DNA of 7,780 nt. It comes from Acidobacteriota bacterium (GTDB taxonomy: Bacteria; Acidobacteriota; Terriglobia; UBA7540). A program made the translations under genes and the position numbers. A model generated the notes under the pieces. It searched no databases, had not been told where the DNA came from, and saw nothing but the letters and a program-made list of their open reading frames with translations. Positions 1-7,368 of the stretch are shown here, piece by piece (the stretch's first letter is position 1; each line of letters begins with the position of its first letter). The stretch lies in contig JAKAWO010000138.1 in assembly GCA_021827255.1 (NCBI GenBank), positions 1-7,780 on the forward strand. Reading direction: 5' to 3'.

Positions 1-111
1 CTCGCAACACATGCCGCACATCAGCGTGGTCTCAAACATGGTCATGTAGGGAAGTTTGAAACCGGAGCGCAGATGCTTCCACGCGCATTGGGCGATATAA
101 GAGTATCTCAT
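1..111 (-). CDS. N-terminal part of a gene cut by the left edge; possible radical SAM protein
   Basis: An ATG at 111-109 opens a frame of 37 codons that is still open at base 1. The product begins MRYSYIAQCAWKHLRSGFKL and continues to MFETTLMCGMCCE at the edge. A Shine-Dalgarno-like GGGAG (plus-strand complement at 121-125) lies 9 bases upstream of the ATG. Cys32 and Cys36 have CX3C spacing, preceded by a short strand-like stretch (MTMFETTLM). That is how the CX3CX2C iron-sulfur motif of radical SAM enzymes often begins, with the third cysteine expected at residue 39, just outside the window. Radical SAM is therefore an inference from two cysteines and their setting; a zinc-binding or other Cys-rich protein is equally possible. 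The gene is on the same strand as the two-component operon and lies 278 bases downstream of it. Confidence 0.5.
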   Translation of the reverse strand, partial: MRYSYIAQCAWKHLRSGFKLPYMTMFETTLMCGMCCE

Positions 112-389
112 CGAGCGATTCTCCCAGCCCTAATAAGACGCGGCCACCCAAACACTGCCACGGGACACCTCACAAATTTAGGATAACCTGAAATGAGAGC
201 TGCCGCAGCGTTTAATTGACGTTTCCCTGAAGTGCGCCGCTTTCGACCGGGCGGCAGGGCTTGCGCGAGTCTTCGCCGCCGAAGGCGGCCGTGGCGTCTT
301 GTTAGCTGAATGCGCTCAGAGAAATCACCGGAGTGCTGAAGTGGCTCATAGCCGGTTTGCTCCAGGCCGAGCGTCCAAAGCTCCGCAGC
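112..389. other. Noncoding gap between the left-edge gene and the response regulator gene
   Basis: No convincing gene is visible; the plus-strand frame over positions 1-183 has no recognisable features. The gap holds a GC hairpin (arms 275-280 and 284-289, GCCGCC and GGCGGC, three-base loop) and a smaller inverted repeat (199-203 and 205-209). Neither is followed by a T-tract on either strand, so neither is a classical intrinsic terminator. The promoter of the left-edge gene should lie in roughly 112-200 on the minus strand, but no good sigma-70 pair stands out. Confidence 0.5.
275..289. repeat. GC-rich hairpin downstream of the two-component operon
   Basis: Perfect six-base arms GCCGCC (275-280) and GGCGGC (284-289) flank GAA (TTC when read on the minus strand). 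It lies about 100 bases past the stop of the response regulator gene. It could stabilise the 3' end of the operon transcript or help stop transcription, but no run of T follows on the minus strand, so this is only a candidate structure. Confidence 0.35.
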
Positions 390-1882
<1,493 letters not shown>

Positions 1883-1886
<4 letters not shown>

Positions 1887-3481
1887 GCTGGGGCCTTCAG
1901 GGTGGCATCTTCGGTTTCCGCTGGCAGCGACTCGGTGTTCTCCCGGGCATCGAGGGGCAGCATCAGGGTAAACCGCGTCCCGCGGCCGACTTCGCTCTCC
2001 ACGGAGATCGAGCCGCCATGCTGGCGGATAATCTGATCGCAAATTGCCAAGCCCAGCCCTGCGCCCGTGCCTAGCCGCTTGGTGGTGAACATAGGCTCGA
2101 AAATGTGCCGAAGATTTTCCGGCGCGATGCCGGAGCCGGTGTCCTCGAATTCCAGCGTTGCGTGCTGGCCGTTTCCCGGCTGCGGCCCTCGCAGCCGGAC
2201 GCTCAGTCTGCCCCCGCGAGGCATGGCATCCAGGCTGTTGTTGATGAGGTTCAGAAAAACCTGCTGAAGATAGCCGGCGTCCGCGCGGACAAGCGGGCAG
2301 TCAGCCGGCCAATCGGCGATCACCTCAATCCGCCGGTGTTGCAAGGCGGGCGAGGACAGCAGCAAAGACTCTTCGAGTAAGTGACGCAGGGAAACCGGCT
2401 CGATCTTCAGGTCGAATTTGCGCGTCCAGGAGAGAAGCTGCTTGACGGTTCGCACGATGCTGTCAATCTGCCGCTCGATCACCTGCAAGCGGCGTCCGCT
2501 GGAGGGGCTGGAAACGCCATGCCGGGCCAGAAGCTGGACGTGCCCCGAAATGGAGTTGAGCGGAGTGCCGATTTCATGCGCCAAGCCGGCCGCGAGTTGA
2601 CCGGCCACCGCCAGACGTTCGGAACGGGCGAGCGTCTTCTGCGTTTCAAACAATTCCTCGTTGATGCGCTTGAGCTGTTCGTTGCGGCGAGCCAGCTCCG
2701 CCGTGGCGCCCTCCACCTTCCGTTCGAGCTCGGCGTTGAAGTTTGCGATGCGCTCCAGCATGCGGTTCAGGTGGCCGGCCAGTTCGCCGATTTCGTCCTG
2801 GCTCGCCTCGCGAGCGCGCACACTGAGTTGCCCGGCCTCGGCCGACTCCATCACGCGAATCATCTCCCGCACCGGCGCCCGCACACGCTCGAGGAAAAAC
2901 AGATGGATAATCAGCGCCAGCGCGCCCAGGCTGGCGAGCATCAGCAGCAGGTTGCGCAACGCCAGGCCGCGCGTGATGGCATTCAGTTGCGATTTGGAGA
3001 CTTTGAGGTTCAGGCAACCCACCACCTGGCCCTTTTCGCTGATGGGCGTGCCCATGATCCAGAATTTTCCGTTCGGAGTTTCGATGGTAATCTGGTCGGG
3101 ACGGACCAGCTCGTATTCATTGTAGTGCTGGACTCCAGGCAGATTATCCAGCTCAAGGTGTTGGCCGGTCGGGTCCGTGGTGGCCACCAAATGATGGACG
3201 GGATCGTGCAGATAAACGTCGGCCTGCTTGATGCTGGGGAAATCGTGCATCATCTGCCGCATCGCCTGCAGGAGCATGGGAGGGTTGTTGAGGGCGTGCT
3301 CGTTGACCAACTGATGCGCCATCAACTTGGCCTTGGCCAGCGTCTGGCGATAAATCTTTTCGGCAACCAGGCGGCTGGTCAGCACCATGGCGATGGTGGT
3401 GGAGACCGCCACCACCGTGACCACGGCGGCCGACATAATCAGAAGAATCTTGCCTTGCAGGCCAAAACGGCTTCGACGCAT
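1883..3481 (-). CDS. Membrane-bound sensor histidine kinase (HAMP, HisKA, HATPase)
   Basis: First gene of the operon; it autophosphorylates on a histidine and passes the phosphate to the regulator encoded next. Numbered from the ATG at 3481 (532 residues): basic start MRRSRF, membrane segment about 11-35, extracytoplasmic sensor region about 36-176 of a type I cannot assign (Cache- or PAS-like is possible by length), second membrane segment about 177-196, HAMP about 197-250, charged coiled-coil linker about 250-290. The H-box is LAHEIGTPLNSI with phospho-acceptor His302. The ATP-binding domain shows the N-box NLINNSLDA (411-419), DTGSG (447-451), an F-box FEPMFTTK (461-468) and GTGAGLGLAI (471-480). 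The start is uncertain: an in-frame ATG at 3493 and GTG at 3508 would add 4 or 9 residues, none with a strong ribosome site. I chose 3481 because the basic residues directly precede the membrane helix. The signal sensed is unknown. The stop overlaps the regulator start by four bases, implying translational coupling. Confidence 0.95.
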
Positions 3482-3498
3482 GGACCCACCCATCAAAG

Positions 3499-3507
3499 AT
3501 ATTATCA
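3499..3507 (-). promoter_or_regulatory. Possible extended -10 element for the kinase-regulator operon
   Basis: Reading the minus strand, 3507 to 3499 is TGATAATAT, which fits an extended -10 (TGN followed by TAATAT). No good -35 hexamer is present at 16-18 bases upstream. Transcription would begin near 3492, which would exclude the GTG start at 3508 and leave a short leader before the ATG at 3481. Based on sequence pattern only. Confidence 0.25.
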
Positions 3508-3613
3508 CTTGGCCGGGCGAATGGGAAAAACCCCTGGCGAATAAACCTTAAGCCGCCGCCATCGCACATTCCGCCGCCGCTCGCGGAGCACGACATTAAG
3601 GATTGAGGCTGCA

Positions 3614-5347
3614 ATGGAAAACCGAGAGATCGCCGCTGTCTTCCAGGAAATCGCCGACTTGATGCGCATCCTCCAGGACGACCCCAAGTGGACCTTCAAA
3701 GCCGCCGCCTACGAGCGGGCGCACCGCTCGATCGAGAGCTATCCGGAGCGCCTCGCGGACCTGGCCCGCGATCCGAACCGCAAGCTGGCGGAAATTCCCG
3801 GCGTGGGCGCCGACCTGGCGGCGAAAATTAAGGAACTGGTCGAAACCGGCCAGTGCCAGTATCACCAGGATCAGTTGAAACAAATTCCGCGCGGGCTGCT
3901 CCAAATGCTCCAGTTGCAGAGCGTCGGTCCGCAAAAAGTGCGGCTGTTCCACAACGAGCTGGGCATCAGGAGCGTGGACGAGCTTGAAGCCGCCGCCCAA
4001 GCCGGCAAGCTGCGCGCGCTGCCCAAAATGGATGAGAAGTCGGAGCAAAACATCCTGAAGGCTATCGAAGTATTCCGCCGCGCGGCAGGACGCTTTCGCC
4101 TGGACACGGCGATGGAAACAGCAGAGGAACTGACGGATTATCTCAAGGAAATCGCATCCGTGGAGCGCGTGGAACCCGCCGGTTCGCTGCGCCGCGGGCG
4201 CGAAACCGTGGGGGATCTCGATCTGCTGATCACGGGGAGCGACCACGCCAAGACCGCCGAGCGTTTTTTGAAACACCCCTCCATCGCGGAAGTGCTGGCG
4301 CAAGGCGAGGACAAGGTCAGTGTGCGCCTGAAAAACACGATGCAGGTGGATGCGCGGCTGCTCGAACGCGACCAATACGGCGCCGCGCTCATGTATTTTA
4401 CCGGCTCGAAGGAACACAACATCGCGCTGCGCGACCGCGCCAAGAAACGCGGCTGGAAACTTTCCGAATACGGATTGTTCGAAGGCGAAAAAGTGCTGGC
4501 CAGCAAGACCGAAGAAGAAGTTTATAGGAAGCTCGGGCTCGCGTGGATTCCTCCCGAGCTGCGCGAGAACCAGGGCGAAATCGAGCTGGCGGAAGAAAAC
4601 AAGCTGCCCAAACTGGTGGAGCGGGGCGACATCCGGGGCGACTTGCAGATGCACACCACTGCTTCCGACGGCAAGGCGAGCGTCGAGGAAATGGCCGAGG
4701 CGGCGAAACAACTAGGCTATCAGTACATCCTCATCACCGATCATTCCAAGGCCGTCACCATCGCCAACGGCCTCGACGAAAAGCGCGCCGCCGAGAACAT
4801 CCGGCGCATCCACGCGGCGCGCAAGAAGGTCAAAGGGATTGAAATCTGGGCGGGCGCGGAAGTGGACATACTCGGCGATGGACGGCTCGATTACCCCGAT
4901 GCGTTGCTTCGGCAATTCGATATCGTGCTGGCCAGCGTCCACTCGCGCATGACCATGCCGGGCGAGGAAATGACCGAACGCCTGATCAAGGCGCTCGCCA
5001 ATCCTTACCTCCGCATCCTCGGCCATCCAACCGGCCGGCACATCTTGAAGCGCGATCCATTCAACTTCGACATCGAAAAGGTTTTCGCCGCCGCCAAGAA
5101 ATACGGGGTCGTGATGGAACTGAACGGCAACCCTGAGCGGCTCGACCTTTCCGATCGGCTGGCAAGGCTCGCCAAAGAGCGCGGCCTCAAGATCATCATC
5201 TCGACCGACGCCCACGCGCCGGACCACTTGAAGCTGATGCGCTACGGCGTCCTGACCGCCCGCCGCGCTTGGCTTGATAAGAAAGACGTGCTCAATACCT
5301 TGCCGCCTCAAAAATTGCTGGCCGCGCTGCGCCCGTTGGCGAAGTAG
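3614..5347 (+). CDS. polX: DNA polymerase/3'-5' exonuclease PolX (POLXc plus PHP domain)
   Basis: A 577-residue family X DNA polymerase, the normal size for bacterial PolX. It fills short gaps in DNA, as in base-excision repair, and its C-terminal PHP domain supplies metal-dependent 3'-5' exonuclease (and in some homologues AP-endonuclease) activity. N-terminal 8-kDa-like region with helix-hairpin-helix motifs: IPGVGADLAAKIKEL (61-75), then LQSVGPQKVRLF (101-112). The palm shows GSLRRG (190-195) and catalytic Asp201 and Asp203 in VGDLD; the third carboxylate is probably Asp246 (MQVDARL). FTGSKEHN (262-269) is the nucleotide-binding segment. The PHP domain begins at about 340: LQMH with His347, TDHS with Asp376 and His377, Glu416 (GAEVDIL), His443 (SVHSR), His471 (LGHPTGR), and DAH with Asp532 and His534. 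All expected metal ligands appear present, so both activities should be intact. The ATG at 3614 has GAGG five bases upstream. It is divergent from the kinase across about 130 bases and appears monocistronic. Confidence 0.97.
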   Translation: MENREIAAVFQEIADLMRILQDDPKWTFKAAAYERAHRSIESYPERLADLARDPNRKLAEIPGVGADLAAKIKELVETGQCQYHQDQLKQIPRGLLQMLQLQSVGPQKVRLFHNELGIRSVDELEAAAQAGKLRALPKMDEKSEQNILKAIEVFRRAAGRFRLDTAMETAEELTDYLKEIASVERVEPAGSLRRGRETVGDLDLLITGSDHAKTAERFLKHPSIAEVLAQGEDKVSVRLKNTMQVDARLLERDQYGAALMYFTGSKEHNIALRDRAKKRGWKLSEYGLFEGEKVLASKTEEEVYRKLGLAWIPPELRENQGEIELAEENKLPKLVERGDIRGDLQMHTTASDGKASVEEMAEAAKQLGYQYILITDHSKAVTIANGLDEKRAAENIRRIHAARKKVKGIEIWAGAEVDILGDGRLDYPDALLRQFDIVLASVHSRMTMPGEEMTERLIKALANPYLRILGHPTGRHILKRDPFNFDIEKVFAAAKKYGVVMELNGNPERLDLSDRLARLAKERGLKIIISTDAHAPDHLKLMRYGVLTARRAWLDKKDVLNTLPPQKLLAALRPLAK

Positions 5348-5350
5348 CTG

Positions 5351-5373
5351 TCAGTTTTCAGTCATCAGTTTTC
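5351..5373 (+). repeat. Short direct repeat (TCAGTTTTC, two copies, 14-base period)
   Basis: TCAGTTTTC occurs at 5351-5359 and again at 5365-5373, separated by AGTCA, starting four bases after the polX stop. Similar 'tcagtttcag' stutters are common in intergenic DNA of some soil bacteria (general recollection, not checked). It carries no coding signal. Confidence 0.5.
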
Positions 5374-5456
5374 GGTGTTAAGTCGCGAGTTCTGAGCAGC
5401 AGGCTCCGGGTTCGAAAGCTGTTCCTCGCTCGGGGCGCCAGGCACGGACCTGAACA

Positions 5457-5466
5457 GCAGGCCTGC
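5457..5466. repeat. Ten-base perfect palindrome beside the YceI gene stop codon
   Basis: GCAGGCCTGC reads the same on both strands and ends one base before the stop codon of the YceI-family gene (5468-5470). Too short to be a terminator hairpin; it could be a protein site or chance in GC-rich DNA. Confidence 0.35.
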
Positions 5467-5467
5467 G

Positions 5468-6022
5468 CTACGGTTTCTCCTCGATGGCCTCGACGTCAAT
5501 TTCGATCAGGACGTCGTCGCCGACCACCACGCCGCCGCGGTCGAGCAAGGAGTTCCAGCTCACCTTGAAATCGTGGCGGTTGATACGGGTGGTGGCGAGG
5601 AAGCCGGCGCGAGTGACCGGGCCTTTATCCACGCCCTGGTCCCAATAAGGCGTTTGCCATTCTCCCAGGCATTGAACGTCGAGGGTGACGGGGCGGGTGA
5701 CGCCGCGGAGGGTCAGCTCGCCGGCCATTTTGTAGTGGCTCGCGCCCACCTGCTCGGCCTTCGCGCTGCGGTAAAGAATTTGAGGAAAGTTCTGCGCGTC
5801 GAGAAAATCCGCGCCTTTCAGGTGGGCGTCGCGGGCGGCATCGCCGGTCCAGAGTTCGCTCGCCTCGATGACGGCCTCTGCCGACGACGCGGTAGAATCG
5901 TGGGGGTCAAAAATGATCCGGCCGCGGATGTTTTTGAAGTGTCCCCGCACCCAAGTCACCATCATATGGCGGACGCGGAATTCGGCTGCCGTGTGGCCGG
6001 GTTCAAAAGTCCAAGCGCGCAT
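5468..6022 (-). CDS. YceI-family protein without a signal peptide
   Basis: A 184-residue protein matching the YceI family, an extended lipocalin-like beta-barrel that binds polyisoprenoids or other long-chain amphiphiles; the physiological role is not settled for most members. The N-terminus has the typical WTFEPGHTAAEFRVRHMM, with strand-rich sequence FKNIRGRIIFDP following. The family core ARDAHLKGADFLDAQNFPQI lies at about 63-82, then GELTLRGVTRPVTLDV, and the usual C-terminal IEIDVEAIEE. Many YceI proteins are exported, but this one starts directly with the mature domain and has no signal sequence or membrane segment, so it is probably cytoplasmic. The ATG at 6022 is chosen because AAGGGGG sits five bases upstream; a TTG codon directly before it would add one residue. 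It is divergent from the Kir channel gene and convergent with polX. Confidence 0.93.
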   Translation of the reverse strand: MRAWTFEPGHTAAEFRVRHMMVTWVRGHFKNIRGRIIFDPHDSTASSAEAVIEASELWTGDAARDAHLKGADFLDAQNFPQILYRSAKAEQVGASHYKMAGELTLRGVTRPVTLDVQCLGEWQTPYWDQGVDKGPVTRAGFLATTRINRHDFKVSWNSLLDRGGVVVGDDVLIEIDVEAIEEKP

Positions 6023-6027
6023 CAAAG

Positions 6028-6034
6028 CCCCCTT
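6028..6034 (-). promoter_or_regulatory. Ribosome binding site of the YceI-family gene
   Basis: On the minus strand this reads AAGGGGG, with five bases before the ATG at 6022. The spacing favours this ATG over the adjacent in-frame TTG. Confidence 0.6.
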
Positions 6035-6106
6035 CGGCGCGAAGCGCAGGTCAAAAGGATGCGCCGCGCCTTAACGGTGAACTGCTCTTATACCACGGCA
6101 CGGCCT

Positions 6107-6159
6107 CGGCCGGCGAGAGCGACTCCCCGTGACGCGGGGCAACCAGTCCCCGGCCGGCG
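6107..6159. repeat. GC palindrome cluster in the YceI/Kir divergent region
   Basis: CGGCCGGCG occurs at 6107-6115 and 6151-6159 as a direct repeat with a 44-base period; each copy contains self-complementary CGGCCG and GCCGGC. Between them is a hairpin with arms CCCCG (6125-6129) and CGGGG (6135-6139). It sits upstream of both divergent genes and could be an operator or an attenuating structure in the Kir leader. No sigma-70 promoter pair is clear; a TATAAG-like hexamer on the minus strand (6088-6093) lacks a -35 partner. Confidence 0.4.
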
Positions 6160-6217
6160 CGCCCGCTCCGAGAAAAGAACCGGCCAGGAGACGCCGGCTG
6201 CACTATGATATCCATCC

Positions 6218-7156
6218 ATGGAAAAACCGAGTTTCGATCCTGGCCTAACCCAGCGGTATGAAGCCAAGCTGCGGCGAGTGATCCGCAAGGATGGAGAATT
6301 CAACGTCCGGCGGCGCGGCACGACGTGGCGAGACATCCATCCGTTCATTTTCATGATCAACCGGCCATGGCACGCGCTCGTGGCGCTGCTGTTCGGCGGG
6401 CTGGTAGGGATCGACCTGATCTTCGCACTCGTCTATTTCGTGCTCGGGGTGAGCCAGCTCCACGGCGCGGGGGCTCCGACGGCGCTGGGGCGCTTCCTAA
6501 AGGCGTTCTTCTTCAGCTCGCAGACGCTGACCACGGTAGGCTACGGGACGATCTATCCCACGACGACGCTGACCAACCTGATTGCGGCGCTCGAATCCAT
6601 GGTGGGGCTGATGGGATTTGCGGTGGCGACCGGATTTCTGGTGGCCAGGCTGTCGCGGCCGAAAGCGCGCATCGGATTTAGCCATGCGATGCTCGTGGCT
6701 CCCTACAACGGCGGAACAAGCCTGCAATTCCGCATTGTGAACCGGGGCGTGAGCAACTTGATGGAAGTGCAGGCACAGATGTTGCTGATGACGGTCGAGC
6801 AGGCGGATGGAAGTTTGCAAAGAAAGTACGCGCGGCTGAAGCTGGAGCGCGACAGCGTGCTGTTCCTGGCGGTGACGTGGACGATTGTCCACCCCATTGG
6901 CGCCGAAAGTCCGCTTTACGGCAAAACCATCGAAGACCTGAAGCGATGGCAGGCAGAATTTCTGATTTTAATCAAAGGAGTGGATGACACCTCCAGCCAG
7001 ACGGTGCATGCTCGCGCTTCCTACCGTTACGATGAGCTTCTGTGGGGCGCGCGGTTTGCGCCGGCGTTTCGGGTGGACTCGAACGGCGACATGGTGCTGG
7101 AAGTGGACCGCGTGAGCGACGTGATCAAAAGCCCCGAGCCGACGCCGGGTAAATGA
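6218..7156 (+). CDS. Inward-rectifier-type potassium channel (KirBac family)
   Basis: A 312-residue inner-membrane potassium channel subunit, expected to form a tetramer. Order of parts: cytoplasmic N-terminus ending in an amphipathic slide helix near WRDIHPFIF (37-45), TM1 about 51-77, pore helix about 92-104, selectivity filter TTVGYGT (105-111), TM2 about 119-145 (ALESMVGLMGFAVATGFLVA), then a long beta-rich cytoplasmic Kir domain to the end. Family landmarks in that domain: FSHAMLVAPYNGGTSLQFRIVN (154-175; 22 residues, key ones F154, N164-G165 and R172), WTIVHPIGAESPLYG (221-235), and SQTVHARASYRYDEL (260-274). The length and layout fit bacterial Kir channels. One oddity is N-R-G-V-S (175-179), where the family usually has N-x-R; see findings. 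The ATG at 6218 has no good Shine-Dalgarno; the nearest CAGGAG (6185-6190) is too far upstream, so translation may be weak or leader-dependent. It has its own transcription unit and no regulatory partner gene is adjacent. Confidence 0.95.
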   Translation: MEKPSFDPGLTQRYEAKLRRVIRKDGEFNVRRRGTTWRDIHPFIFMINRPWHALVALLFGGLVGIDLIFALVYFVLGVSQLHGAGAPTALGRFLKAFFFSSQTLTTVGYGTIYPTTTLTNLIAALESMVGLMGFAVATGFLVARLSRPKARIGFSHAMLVAPYNGGTSLQFRIVNRGVSNLMEVQAQMLLMTVEQADGSLQRKYARLKLERDSVLFLAVTWTIVHPIGAESPLYGKTIEDLKRWQAEFLILIKGVDDTSSQTVHARASYRYDELLWGARFAPAFRVDSNGDMVLEVDRVSDVIKSPEPTPGK

Positions 7157-7184
7157 AGCGAGACAAGTCGCTGTGATATTTTTT
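7157..7184 (+). terminator. Weak candidate intrinsic terminator of the Kir gene
   Basis: AGCGA (7157-7161) and TCGCT (7168-7172) form a five-base stem with a six-base loop immediately after the Kir stop codon, followed six bases later by six T residues (7179-7184). The stem is short and the T-tract is offset, so efficiency would be low. Confidence 0.35.
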
Positions 7185-7215
7185 CGAGCCCAAAGGCCGC
7201 TGAGCGCAACAGGCG

Positions 7216-7258
7216 GTGGCTGCGGCGCGTCGCTCTTGCCGAGGGCTCGCAAGCTACG
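7216..7258 (+). repeat. Candidate diverged copy of an intergenic repeat (other copy at 341-394)
   Basis: Blocks GTGGCT, GCTC, GCCGAG, GCTCGCA and CTACG occur in this order here, and the same order (GTGGCT, GCTC, GCCGAG, GCTCCGCA, CTACG) is seen at 341-394, where the second copy overlaps the 3' end of the response regulator gene. The spacings differ by a few bases. Blocks of this size can recur by chance in GC-rich DNA, so this is a suggestion only. Confidence 0.25.
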
Positions 7259-7263
7259 GCCCG

Positions 7264-7314
7264 AAAAAGCCGCTGCACACGAGGCAGTGACGCGGCTGCA
7301 GGCTACCGCTTTTT
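7264..7314. repeat. Inverted repeat with A-tract and T-tract ends, possible bidirectional terminator
   Basis: AAAAAGC (7264-7270) is matched by GCTTTTT (7308-7314). Inside, AGCCGC (7268-7273) can pair instead with GCGGCT (7292-7297), and CTGC (7273-7276) with GCAG (7284-7287). A GC-rich stem framed by A on one side and T on the other is the usual shape of a bidirectional terminator, but the pairings compete and the loop is long. It lies between Kir and the HAD gene, which are co-directional. Confidence 0.35.
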
Positions 7315-7340
7315 GCATTCCTCCTGCATAATTCTAAATT
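7313..7340 (+). promoter_or_regulatory. Weak candidate promoter for the HAD hydrolase gene
   Basis: TTGCAT (7313-7318) and TAAATT (7335-7340) are spaced by 16 bases, in an AT-rich patch (about 7325-7350) that stands out from the GC-rich surroundings. Matches to the consensus are only partial. The leader to the ATG at 7369 would be about 20 bases. Confidence 0.2.
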
Positions 7341-7368
7341 CATTACTTCTGATTCACCACGGAGCATA

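Larger units (their letters stand above)
5348..5467. other. Convergent gap between polX and the YceI-family gene
   Basis: This 120-base gap separates two genes that face each other. It contains a short direct repeat next to polX and a palindrome next to the YceI stop codon (listed separately). No hairpin followed by a T-tract is visible for either gene, so termination here is either factor-dependent or uses a signal I cannot recognise. Confidence 0.5.

Noticed and set aside
1..183. Plus-strand frame open from the left edge to a TAA at 181-183
   Set aside because: The translation (starting LATHAAHQRG) shows no domain, and the opposite strand over 1-111 gives a more protein-like product with a start and ribosome site.
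1887..2042. 52-residue N-terminal extension of the sigma-54 regulator
   Set aside because: It lies entirely inside the kinase gene in another frame, matches no domain, and the ATG at 1886 has a ribosome site and an ATGA overlap.
2381..3544. Long plus-strand open frame (387 codons) opposite the histidine kinase
   Set aside because: Antisense to a gene with all kinase motifs; the translation shows no domain and has the His/Gln/Ala/Gly-rich look of a high-GC antisense frame.
3596..4711. Long minus-strand open frame (371 codons) opposite polX
   Set aside because: Antisense to a well-supported PolX gene; Phe/Leu/His/Gln-rich composition without motifs is expected for a shadow frame.
5405..5425. 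GGGTTCGAA resembling a tRNA T-loop
   Set aside because: The flanking bases cannot form a T-stem, and no anticodon or acceptor arm is present nearby.
5440..5455. GGCACG resembling the -24 half of a sigma-54 promoter on the plus strand
   Set aside because: The GC expected ten bases after GG is AA, and no plus-strand gene starts downstream.
5568..6208. Plus-strand open frame opposite the YceI-family gene
   Set aside because: No motif and no ribosome site; it mirrors the YceI coding frame.
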